NCBI GenBank assembly: GCA_029556615.1
Contig: JAKQDD010000210.1
Location: 62,001-126,000, forward strand
DNA: 64,000 bases
DNA from: Verrucomicrobiota bacterium
GTDB lineage: Bacteria > Verrucomicrobiota > Verrucomicrobiia > Limisphaerales > J093
Direction: 5' to 3'
Position 1 is the stretch's first letter. Each line of letters begins with the position of its first letter. Position numbers and translations under genes: made by a program. The notes beneath the pieces were generated by a model. The model saw nothing but the letters and a program-made list of their open reading frames with translations. It was not told the origin of the DNA and did no database searches. Shown here piece after piece: positions 46,888-53,896 of the stretch.

Positions 46888-47023
46888 CAATCCTTCCTGC
46901 CTTTTCGGTCCCTCGGTTCCGCGCCTCGCCACGATAGAGCCCTCGCCGGAAGAAGGGGAGGTCTGGAACCAGAAGGAGCAGAGCGTGACTTGTCTGCCCC
47001 ATATCCCCCAAGGCGAGGGCTCT
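46846..47023 (-). repeat. Leader module serving as 5' region of the pseudopilin gene (reference copy)
   Basis: On the minus strand, part 1 (46935-47023, perfect 12-bp ends AGAGCCCTCGCC / GGCGAGGGCTCT) is followed by part 2 (46846-46931, TGGCGAGGCGC...GCGCCTCGCCA). Part 2 carries the RBS and the first 14 codons of the pseudopilin and ends just before the codon for the Gly at the cleavage site. Its sequence aligns along its length with the solo copies at 52158 and elsewhere. Versus most solo copies it lacks one G in GGCGGCGCC, which keeps the frame open into GFTLIELL. Confidence 0.85.
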
Positions 47024-47196
47024 GGATGCGCCCGCCTGCGTTCCGTCGTCGCCTTTGTCCTCATGGCTGATTCCCCCCACCCCCCGGCAAGGCCCGGTTT
47101 CCTCGAATCACCGGCCGCCGCCAAGGGCGATCACCGCGCTCGTTTCCCCCTATACGCCTGCTGCACCCCGAGCACAAGCCCGGCACGCTCGACCCC

Positions 47197-47288
47197 TCGC
47201 CGATTCAGGACGGAGCACCGATTCGAGGTTGGCGCGAAGCCGGGTCTGCCGCCCCCCCAATGGGCGATCCGCCTCGAATCGATGCGGG
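47197..47288 (+). repeat. Solitary copy of the 101-bp repeat
   Basis: The segment TCGCCGATTCAGGACGGAGC...GATCCGCCTCGAATC matches, with substitutions, the unit of the tandem array at 60051-60431 in the same strand orientation. It shares CGAAGCCGG, TCTGCCGCC and CCCCCCAAT at the same spacing, showing that the unit is dispersed, not only tandem. Confidence 0.7.
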
Positions 47289-47377
47289 AAACGACCCCGC
47301 CAACCCCGGTACCGTCACAAATGAATTTGCATAATGAATAAAAGTAGTACATTTTGATGAAGTTGGCCTCCTTGGCG

Positions 47378-47412
47378 ACCCGCCGGCGAGGGGAAGGCAG
47401 GGGCCGGCGGGT
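47378..47412. promoter_or_regulatory. Terminator-like hairpin in rhodanese leader
   Basis: The perfect 10-bp stem ACCCGCCGGC / GCCGGCGGGT has a 15-nt loop and is followed by TTTT. It lies 70 nt before the rhodanese start codon, so it could be an attenuator or the terminator of an upstream transcript. Confidence 0.4.
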
Positions 47413-47481
47413 TTTGCCGGGGTGGTCGGGGTTGCGTGGGGGATTTGCGGAACGAAGAACAACAACCTGGAGAATAGGACC

Positions 47482-47868
47482 ATGAAACGACTGATGGCAT
47501 TGGCAGTAGCGGCGGTGGCGGCGGCGACGGTGTGGGCGTCGGAGTTCCCGGAGATCAGCGTCGAGGATCTCGACAAGGCGGTTGCGGCGCGCAAGGTGAC
47601 CGTGATCGATGTGAACGGGACAGCGTCGTGGAAGCGGGGTCACATCCCGGGGGCGATCGACTACGCCTCGAACAAGGGCAAGCTGGCCTCGTTGCTCCCG
47701 AAGGACAAGAACGCGCTGGTGGTTGCCTATTGCGGCAGCCCGAAGTGCGGCGCTTACGCGGCGGCGGCGAAGGCGGCCCGTGAGCTCGGGTACACGAACG
47801 TCAAGCACCTCAAGGCGGGCATCTCCGGATGGAAGGAAGCCGGGCGCACGATCGAGCCCGCCTCGTGA
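47482..47868 (+). CDS. Exported rhodanese-like domain protein
   Basis: A 128-residue single-domain rhodanese with a signal peptide (MKRLMALAVAAVAAATVWA). ISVEDLDKAVAARKVTVIDVNG, WKRGHIPGAID and the active-site loop AYCGSPKCGAYAAAA (catalytic Cys first) are standard. It would transfer sulfane sulfur in the periplasm, or bind sulfur or oxyanions. The start has GGAG 11 nt and AGGA 4 nt upstream. It is convergent with the PocR-AraC regulator. Confidence 0.87.
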   Translation: MKRLMALAVAAVAAATVWASEFPEISVEDLDKAVAARKVTVIDVNGTASWKRGHIPGAIDYASNKGKLASLLPKDKNALVVAYCGSPKCGAYAAAAKAARELGYTNVKHLKAGISGWKEAGRTIEPAS

Positions 47869-47928
47869 GGCGCGGCTGCGATCGCGTCGGGCCATGCCCG
47901 CCCGCGAGCCGGGCGAGGTGGCATCGGC

Positions 47929-48813
47929 TCATGCCGCCGGCAATTGAGCCCGATATTCCGTCGGGGAAAGGCCGGTCACCTTTTTGAACACGCGGTTGAA
48001 GTGGGTGAGGGACTGGAAGCCCACTTCGAAGGCGATTTCGCTGATCCTGAGGTTCGGGTTGAGGGCGAGGTTCTTGGCTTTCTCGATCCGGACCCGGGAG
48101 ACGAAATCGGTGAAGTTGATGCCGGTGGACTTCTTGAAGACCTTGCAGAAGTAGAACGTGCTGGTATTGACCGCCCGGGCGACCTGGCCCAGGGAGAGGT
48201 CCTCCCCCTGGTGTTCGAGGATATACTCCTTGGCTTTGCTGATCATCTGCGGCTCCGGGTGTTCCTGGCGAACCAGCACCTGGTTGCTGACCATCGAGAG
48301 GTGCTGGGCGAAGATCGTCAGCATGCCCACCACCGCGTCGTGCTGGCGCGGGGAAAGCACCGGCGTGCGGAAATAGGCGTGGTGCAGCTCGTCGCGGCCG
48401 ACTTCGAGTCCCCAAGCGGCCACCCGGGCGCTGATCCTCTCGAATTGGCCGGGCGTCGGTTTCTTTCGAAAAACCTGGCCGGTCTGGAGGAAGCCCACCA
48501 GTTGCTCACCCAACCGGAGCGGAACCGCCGTCTCACACATGCCCGAGCAGCAAACGATCGTCTGCGGCTCGAACGCGGCGCACTCGGAGAGGCGCTGCTG
48601 CGTCTGGAGGCAGGCGGCACAAGCGCTGCTCTTCTGGGCCATCAGCGCGCAGTAGGCGTTCTCGTTCCGTCGGCCATGGTACGGCAATTGCCAGGACTCG
48701 ACGGGCCGCAGGGTCAGGGGCAGGCCGGTGATGTCCGAGAACGAACGCGCGTAATCGAGGTAGATCTTGGCGCTGGTGAGCGCCTCGACGAGGTTTTTCC
48801 CGTTCGAGTTCAT
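47929..48813 (-). CDS. PocR-AraC family transcriptional regulator
   Basis: A 294-residue regulator with an N-terminal PocR-type sensory domain (about residues 20-160, with ALMAQKSSACAACLQTQQ and CCSGMCETAVPLRLGEQLVGFLQTGQVF). A C-terminal AraC double helix-turn-helix follows (about residues 195-290, DLSLGQVARAVNTSTFYFCKVFKKSTG and ISEIAFEVGFQSLTHFNRVFKKVTGLSP). PocR domains sense small diols or related metabolites. The ATG at 48813 is used; an in-frame ATG at 48846 is possible. It is divergent from the porin at 49384, with leader-module copy 4 between, so porin expression is a plausible target. Confidence 0.88.
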   Translation of the reverse strand: MNSNGKNLVEALTSAKIYLDYARSFSDITGLPLTLRPVESWQLPYHGRRNENAYCALMAQKSSACAACLQTQQRLSECAAFEPQTIVCCSGMCETAVPLRLGEQLVGFLQTGQVFRKKPTPGQFERISARVAAWGLEVGRDELHHAYFRTPVLSPRQHDAVVGMLTIFAQHLSMVSNQVLVRQEHPEPQMISKAKEYILEHQGEDLSLGQVARAVNTSTFYFCKVFKKSTGINFTDFVSRVRIEKAKNLALNPNLRISEIAFEVGFQSLTHFNRVFKKVTGLSPTEYRAQLPAA

Positions 48814-49383
48814 CGGCAGATCCCGTGTCCGGTCCGGCTCTCGCATTTCACGGCGACGAGCGTTGGCATTCTTGTACCCATTGTTTGCAGTGGCAAGCAC
48901 AATTTATGTTGTGTGGAGTCCTCGACTCGTGGGATAGGGGTCACATCAGGTGAGGTGTCGGCGGCTCCCGTTGCAGCCCCTCCCCCTGTCGTCGAGGACT
49001 CTATCGGACCAAGGCGGGGAGGCAGGGTGCCCGGCTGCCCCCGATGGTTCCTCGGGAGTGCATGCTTGGTCGGGCTGAGGCGCGCCTCGCTCGACGTTCG
49101 CAAAGGGAAATCGGCTGCCCGGAGCCCGGTCCGACCCAGGAGGTTGAGCCGCAGCGGCGGCGGGCCGGGTCGGGGTTACGCCGTGGCGGATCATGGCAAG
49201 CCTCGCGCTGACAGAGGCTTGCGGTGGCGCGAGGCGCACAAAATGTTGTTGCCAAGGGCGGGGACTCTGGTAGGCTGCAGTACCAACGCGCCATCATCGG
49301 TGTCGCCGAATAGGCTTAACCGGTGCTGGCCGATGGCAAAAACAACACAACAGACGAAAACCAGAATCGCAGGAGGAACGCGC
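48814..49383. other. Regulator-porin divergent region with leader module
   Basis: This 570-nt spacer contains leader-module copy 4 (48916-49091). The 290 nt between it and the porin presumably hold the porin promoter. No strong hexamer pair, riboswitch or small ORF was recognised. Confidence 0.4.
48916..49091 (+). repeat. Dispersed leader module, parts 1+2, degenerate (copy 4)
   Basis: Part 1 is 48916-49003 (GAGTCCTCGACTC...GTCGAGGACTCTA). Part 2 is 49004-49091, with a recognisable right end GGCGCGCCTCGCT but a decayed left end (TCGGACCAAGGCG) and a disrupted start-codon region. It is the most degraded copy. Confidence 0.65.
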
Positions 49384-50592
49384 ATGAAGTTCAATCAGTG
49401 GACGCTGGGCTTGGCTGCCGCCGGGGTGGTGAGCCTGGGTTGGGCTGCACAGGCGGAAGAGGCACAGCAGGCCGTGATGACGGCGCTGAACTCGACCACC
49501 ATCAGCGGGTACGTGAACACGTCGGCCATACTCCGCTTTGGCCACGGGAACATCTCGCCGGGCCGCAGCTATGATGGTGCGGCGAAGCAGGACGGCTTCA
49601 ATCTGGACGTGGTGAAGTTGCAGATCGAGAAGCCTCTGGACGAGGGCCAGTGGGCCGCCGGGTACCAGATCGGCCTGCTGTTCGGGCCGGATGCCAGCAC
49701 CTTGAACACAACGTCCACGGCGGGTTGGGGCAACAGTGATTTCGCGATCAAAGACGCGAATGTCACGTTGCGTGCTCCGGTGGGCAGCGGGCTTGACTTC
49801 AAGATGGGCTATTGGGAAAGCCCGATCGGTTACGAAGTCTTCGACGCCGGGAACAACCCGAACTACAGCCGTTCCTTTGGGTACTTCATCGAGCCCAAGC
49901 AATTCACCGGTCTGCTGGCGAGCTACAAGTTCAACGACATGTTCAGCGCGGCAGCCGGTGTGGCGAACCGCGGTTTGGACAATTTCGGGTTCTGGGGCAT
50001 CAACCCGGTTAACACCATCAACGGTCGCAGCGGCGCCGACGATGTCCTGAGCTATCTGGCCTCGGTGGCGATCACCGCGCCTGAGAGCGCCGGGTTCCTC
50101 AGCGGCGGCACCCTGTATGCCGGCATCATCGACAGCGGCACGGATCTCATGGGCGGCGGCAATCCTGCTGACATCCAGAACTACTACGTTGGCTTCGTGG
50201 TTCCCACGCCGCTGACCGGTGTCGTGTTTGGCGCGGCGTTCGACTATCGCGCCAGCGACTCGAGCAGCAACCCCAATTGGGATGGCTCCTACGCTTCGAC
50301 CATCGCCGGCTACATCTCGTGGCAGGCCACGGAGAAGATGAAGCTCAACGCCCGTGTCGAGTATGCCAAGGGCTCCGACGGCACCTGGTATGACACCGAT
50401 GCCGACGGTCTCAAAGGCGACAGCAACGAGCTGTTGGGGGTCACGGCCACTGTGGACTACAACCTGTGGGCCAACGTCCTGACCCGGCTCGAGTTCCGCT
50501 GGGACCACAACTACGCCGGCCAGGGCTGCTTCAACGACGGCACCGACGAGAACGCCCTCTCCCTGGCGCTGAACGTCATCTACAAGTTCTAA
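49384..50592 (+). CDS. BBP2-like beta-barrel porin 1
   Basis: A 402-residue porin of the putative beta-barrel porin-2 (PF07642) type. AGGAGG precedes the ATG, and the signal peptide ends AAQAEEA. The mature protein alternates short polar turns with amphipathic strands (GYVNTSAILRFGHGN, LRAPVGSGLDFKMGYWESPIGYEVFDAGNNPNYSRSFG) and ends in the outer-membrane Phe (LNVIYKF). The neighbouring gene is a close paralogue. Solute specificity is unknown. The terminator at 50616-50648 ends the gene. Confidence 0.9.
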   Translation: MKFNQWTLGLAAAGVVSLGWAAQAEEAQQAVMTALNSTTISGYVNTSAILRFGHGNISPGRSYDGAAKQDGFNLDVVKLQIEKPLDEGQWAAGYQIGLLFGPDASTLNTTSTAGWGNSDFAIKDANVTLRAPVGSGLDFKMGYWESPIGYEVFDAGNNPNYSRSFGYFIEPKQFTGLLASYKFNDMFSAAAGVANRGLDNFGFWGINPVNTINGRSGADDVLSYLASVAITAPESAGFLSGGTLYAGIIDSGTDLMGGGNPADIQNYYVGFVVPTPLTGVVFGAAFDYRASDSSSNPNWDGSYASTIAGYISWQATEKMKLNARVEYAKGSDGTWYDTDADGLKGDSNELLGVTATVDYNLWANVLTRLEFRWDHNYAGQGCFNDGTDENALSLALNVIYKF

Positions 50593-50615
50593 GTCCGCTC
50601 CTGCGGATTCTCAAG

Positions 50616-50648
50616 GGCCCCGCCTGCGCGCAGGCGGGGCCTTTTTTT
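50616..50648 (+). terminator. Rho-independent terminator of porin 1
   Basis: The 12-bp perfect stem GGCCCCGCCTGC / GCAGGCGGGGCC is followed by seven T residues, 24 nt after the porin stop codon. It is the clearest intrinsic terminator in the window. Confidence 0.92.
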
Positions 50649-50747
50649 GTGGGATTCCTCCGATGCCGTTGTTTGTGGCGCGGATCTGTCGCAGTGTGAG
50701 CAGGCTGCGCAATTAGGATCTGTCCCGTTCCGGGCCACCCCTTCCTC

Positions 50748-50849
50748 CGTCGAAGACTCTCCATAAGCGAGGCGCGGGAGAGAGGGTCCGAAGAGGCAGG
50801 AAGGCTTCATGGGATCGCGACTTCGTTAGGTCTGAGGCGCGCCTCGCTA
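50748..50849 (+). repeat. Dispersed leader module, partial part 1 + part 2 (copy 5)
   Basis: Only the right arm of part 1 remains (CGTCGAAGACTCT, 50748-50760). Part 2 is 50764-50849, with ends TAAGCGAGGCGC / GCGCCTCGCTA and the GGCAGGAAGG...ATG core. Its mini-frame is broken (MGSRLR then TAG). It lies between the porin-1 terminator and porin 2. Confidence 0.75.
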
Positions 50850-50921
50850 GGCAGCAGTTGCCGGCTTTGGCACGCCAGTTGCCTACTGCGGATGAACCCC
50901 CAAGAGGGTTTGTGTGAGCTC

Positions 50922-52112
50922 ATGAACAACCATCGAATGAAAACAGCAACGCGGCATGCGGGCGTGTGGACGAAGAGCCTGTTAACGGGCGGTCTGGCCG
51001 GCTTGGCCATGGCAGCTCAAGCGGAAGAAGCCCAGAACCCGGTTCCGACGACCCTTTCCTCGACGGTTCTCTCGGGTTATGTCGACACCTCGGCGATCCT
51101 GAACTTCGGCAGTGGGAACCGGACGGTGGGGCGGTCGTTCGACGGCGACGCCAAGCAGGACGGCTTCAACTTCAACGCGGTCAAGCTGCAGCTCGAACGC
51201 CCGCTGACCGACGGCGACTGGTCGGCGGGGTACCGAGTCGGCTTGGTGTTCGGTCCGGACGCGAACGTCGTGGGTTCGACTTCGACCGGTCTGGCAAATG
51301 CGAACTCGGATGTTGCGGTGAAGAACGCGCACGTGACTTTGCGGGCGCCGGTGGGCAGCGGGCTCGAATGGAAGATGGGGGTGTGGGACACGCCGATGGG
51401 GTACGAAGTCTTCGAGGCGGGGAACAACGCCCACTACAGCCGGTCATTTGGTTTCTACCTCGAGCCGATGATCCACACGGGGGTACTGGCGACCTATCGG
51501 TTCAGCGACGTGCTGTCGGTGTCCGCGGGGGTCTCGGATCCCGGCGACATCATGGTGAGCGCGAACACGATCAATGCCCGCGGCGGGGACAACTCGACGT
51601 TTACCTACCTGGGGTCGTTCACCCTCACCGCACCCGAAGGCGCGGGGTTCATGAAGGGAGCGACCTTGACCGGCTGCGTGATCGATCATGGGGTGACCGG
51701 GGGGCCGGACGTGGTCCAGTACTACGTCGGCGCCACCATGCCCACCCCCATCGAAACCGTGAGCTTGGGTTTGGCCTATGACTACCGGGGCAACAGCAAG
51801 TCAGGGGCGGTCGATTCGCGGTATGCCAATGCGGTGTCGGGTTACCTCCTGTGGCGCGTGACGGAGAAGCTCAAGCTGGCCGGCCGTGTCGAGTACGCCA
51901 CGGGGACCGACGGGACCTGGTACGCCGCGCGACCGGGAGCCGACAACGAGTTGTTGGGGATCACGGGCACGCTGGATTACAGTCTCTGGGCGAACGTGAT
52001 CTCGCGCTTCGAGGTGCGATGGGACCGCGATTTGAGCGGCACCGGCGTGTTCAACGACGGGACGGATGAGAATTCGGTGTCGCTGGCCCTGAATGTGATC
52101 TACAACTTCTGA
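50922..52112 (+). CDS. BBP2-like beta-barrel porin 2
   Basis: A 396-residue porin, a tandem paralogue of the preceding gene. It shares SGYVDTSAIL, SFDGDAKQDGFN, VTLRAPVGSGLEWKMG, YEVFEAGNNAHYSRSFGF, and an end LNVIYNF. The signal peptide ends GLAMAAQAEEA. The start is uncertain among 50892, 50922 and 50937, none with a strong RBS. The most obvious difference is a slightly shorter middle region, which could change pore specificity. Confidence 0.87.
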   Translation: MNNHRMKTATRHAGVWTKSLLTGGLAGLAMAAQAEEAQNPVPTTLSSTVLSGYVDTSAILNFGSGNRTVGRSFDGDAKQDGFNFNAVKLQLERPLTDGDWSAGYRVGLVFGPDANVVGSTSTGLANANSDVAVKNAHVTLRAPVGSGLEWKMGVWDTPMGYEVFEAGNNAHYSRSFGFYLEPMIHTGVLATYRFSDVLSVSAGVSDPGDIMVSANTINARGGDNSTFTYLGSFTLTAPEGAGFMKGATLTGCVIDHGVTGGPDVVQYYVGATMPTPIETVSLGLAYDYRGNSKSGAVDSRYANAVSGYLLWRVTEKLKLAGRVEYATGTDGTWYAARPGADNELLGITGTLDYSLWANVISRFEVRWDRDLSGTGVFNDGTDENSVSLALNVIYNF

Positions 52113-52157
52113 CCCCGCGGACCGTCCCCGCGCCGCCCTCGACGCGGGCGGGTACAT

Positions 52158-52244
52158 TAGCGAGGCGCGGAAGGGAGGGTCCGGGAAGGCAGGAAGGCTG
52201 CATGGGATCGCGGACTTGGTTGGGTCTGAGGCGGCGCCTCGCTA
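52158..52244 (+). repeat. Dispersed leader module, part 2 only (copy 6)
   Basis: TAGCGAGGCGC...GCGCCTCGCTA, 87 bp. The internal ATG begins MGSRTWLGLRRRLA, differing by only a few codons from the leader of the pseudopilin. The right end provides the TAG stop of the convergent POT transporter gene. It is the solo copy closest in sequence to the pseudopilin leader. Confidence 0.8.
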
Positions 52245-53741
52245 CGACTCGATCGGCCGTTCGCGGTATCGCGTGGCGCAGTAGATGAACACGCCCGCAA
52301 CGAGGAACATCAGCAAGGCATAAAACAGGAACTGGGACGCGCCCTGCGCCTTGACGAGTTTGTCGTTGAGATCGGTGACGGCCGCCACAAGGAGATTGCC
52401 GATGGCGACGGTGAGCAGCCAGAAGCTCATGATCGTGCTCTTCATCGAGGCGGGGGCCTGAGAGAAGGCGAACTCGAGGCCGGTGGCCGAGAGCATGACT
52501 TCGCCCGAGGTCAGCAGCAGGTACGGGATCATCTGCCAGGTGATCGCCATGGCTTCGCCGGCGTCCATGCGCGATTGGATCCAGGCGCAGACAACGAAGG
52601 AGACCGCGGCGAGGAGCATCCCCACGGACATCCGGCGCAGGGGCGTGGTCTTGAGTCCCAGCCGGTTCGAGGCGGGGTAGAGCACCGCCGTGAACAGGGG
52701 AATCAGGAGCATCACAAACAGCGGGTTCATGGCCTGCATTCGTTCCGTGTCCAGGACGAGTGCGAAATGCCCGGGGCTCAGCTCGGTGAAGAAGCCCTTC
52801 AGCATCGGTCCCACGAGCGCCTGGGGATCGATCGTGAACGAGAACAGGGTGACCGCGGTCATCTTGGTCCCCTGGATCACCCAGGTCGTGTTGGTCTGGT
52901 CAAACAACGACCAGAAGATCGGCACCGAGGCGAATATCATCAGGATGCCCGCGACGGCCCGGGCGCCGCTGACTTCCTCGTCGGTGAAACGTCCGCGGGC
53001 GGCATCCCAGAAACCGCCTCCCGCAGGCCGGTTGCGGCGGCGGGCCAGCCAATCCGCGAAGAAGCGGCGCAGCGCATGCCAGAAGACGCGGAAGAAGCCT
53101 GCGCGGGTACTGTCGCGGACGGGCGGCTTGATTTGATAGGAGCGGGTACCGATCCAGAAGATGAACGTGGCCAGGAACATGGCGACCCCGGGGATGCCGA
53201 ACGCCCATCGGTACCCGGCGTTGTCCCGCAGCGTTGGCAGAAAGCCAAAGGCGAAGAAGGAGCCGAAGTTGATGGACCAGTAGAACATGCCATAGATCTT
53301 GGGCAGCAGGTGCTCCCGGCCCGGCCCGAACTGGTCGCCGACGAAGGCGGAAACGCAGGGCTTGATGCCCCCCGAGCCGATGGCAATCAGGAAGAGCCCG
53401 ATGTAGAGCCCCCACTTCGAGCCAACCGTGAGGGCCAGGACGGCATTGCCCACGCAGTAGACCAGGGAGAGGTAGAGAATCGTGTAATAGCGTCCCCAGA
53501 GGCGGTCGGCGATGTACGCCCCGAGCAGCGGCATGAAGTAGACAGCGAACTTGAACAGGTGCGCGATCTCGGTCGCGTCCGCGTTGCTCAAGCCCAACAC
53601 CTTCATCATGTAGAGCGTGAGAATCGCGATGACGCCATAGTAACTGAACCTCTCGGCGGCTTCGTTGCCGACGATGAACGGCACACTGCGGGGCATGCCC
53701 AGCTTGGCACCTGACGCCTCGGGAGCGCGAGAGACAGACAT
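52242..53741 (-). CDS. POT/PTR2-family proton-dependent oligopeptide transporter
   Basis: A 499-residue MFS-fold transporter that imports di- and tripeptides with protons. Landmarks are the ExxER-type NEAAERFSYYGVIAILTLYMM, HLFKFAVYFMPLLGAYIADRLWGRY, IGSGGIKPCVSAFVGDQF and YWSINFGSFFAFGF (PTR2 signature). About 14 helices are present with a central arginine-rich loop (RRFFADWLARRRNR). The stop lies in leader-module copy 6; porin 2 is convergent. Confidence 0.93.
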   Translation of the reverse strand: MSVSRAPEASGAKLGMPRSVPFIVGNEAAERFSYYGVIAILTLYMMKVLGLSNADATEIAHLFKFAVYFMPLLGAYIADRLWGRYYTILYLSLVYCVGNAVLALTVGSKWGLYIGLFLIAIGSGGIKPCVSAFVGDQFGPGREHLLPKIYGMFYWSINFGSFFAFGFLPTLRDNAGYRWAFGIPGVAMFLATFIFWIGTRSYQIKPPVRDSTRAGFFRVFWHALRRFFADWLARRRNRPAGGGFWDAARGRFTDEEVSGARAVAGILMIFASVPIFWSLFDQTNTTWVIQGTKMTAVTLFSFTIDPQALVGPMLKGFFTELSPGHFALVLDTERMQAMNPLFVMLLIPLFTAVLYPASNRLGLKTTPLRRMSVGMLLAAVSFVVCAWIQSRMDAGEAMAITWQMIPYLLLTSGEVMLSATGLEFAFSQAPASMKSTIMSFWLLTVAIGNLLVAAVTDLNDKLVKAQGASQFLFYALLMFLVAGVFIYCATRYRERPIES

Positions 53742-53896
53742 GCGCGGGACTATCCCAGCAGCCCGGCCCCTGATCCAGCCCGAATTCCCGGTGCGTCAGT
53801 GCGCCGGTGCGCCGGTGCGGTGCGACGGGTTTTTCACCGCGACAGTGGGCGCCCCGGTGGTTCCCTCGCCCTGCGACGAAGGAGCGGGGAGAGGGA

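Larger units (their letters stand above)
47024..47481. other. Upstream region of rhodanese gene with repeat and hairpin
   Basis: This gap holds a solitary copy of the 101-bp repeat family (47197-47288), an AT-rich stretch around 47320-47360 (TTTGCATAATGAATAAAAGT) that may be a promoter, and a terminator-like hairpin at 47378-47412. No gene was recognised. The frames that span it are shadow frames. Confidence 0.45.

Noticed and set aside
48901-49383. N-terminal extension of porin 1 from 47944 as an 882-residue protein
   Set aside because: The extension has no porin character and crosses the regulator gene antisense; the AGGAGG-preceded ATG at 49384 with signal peptide is the clear start.
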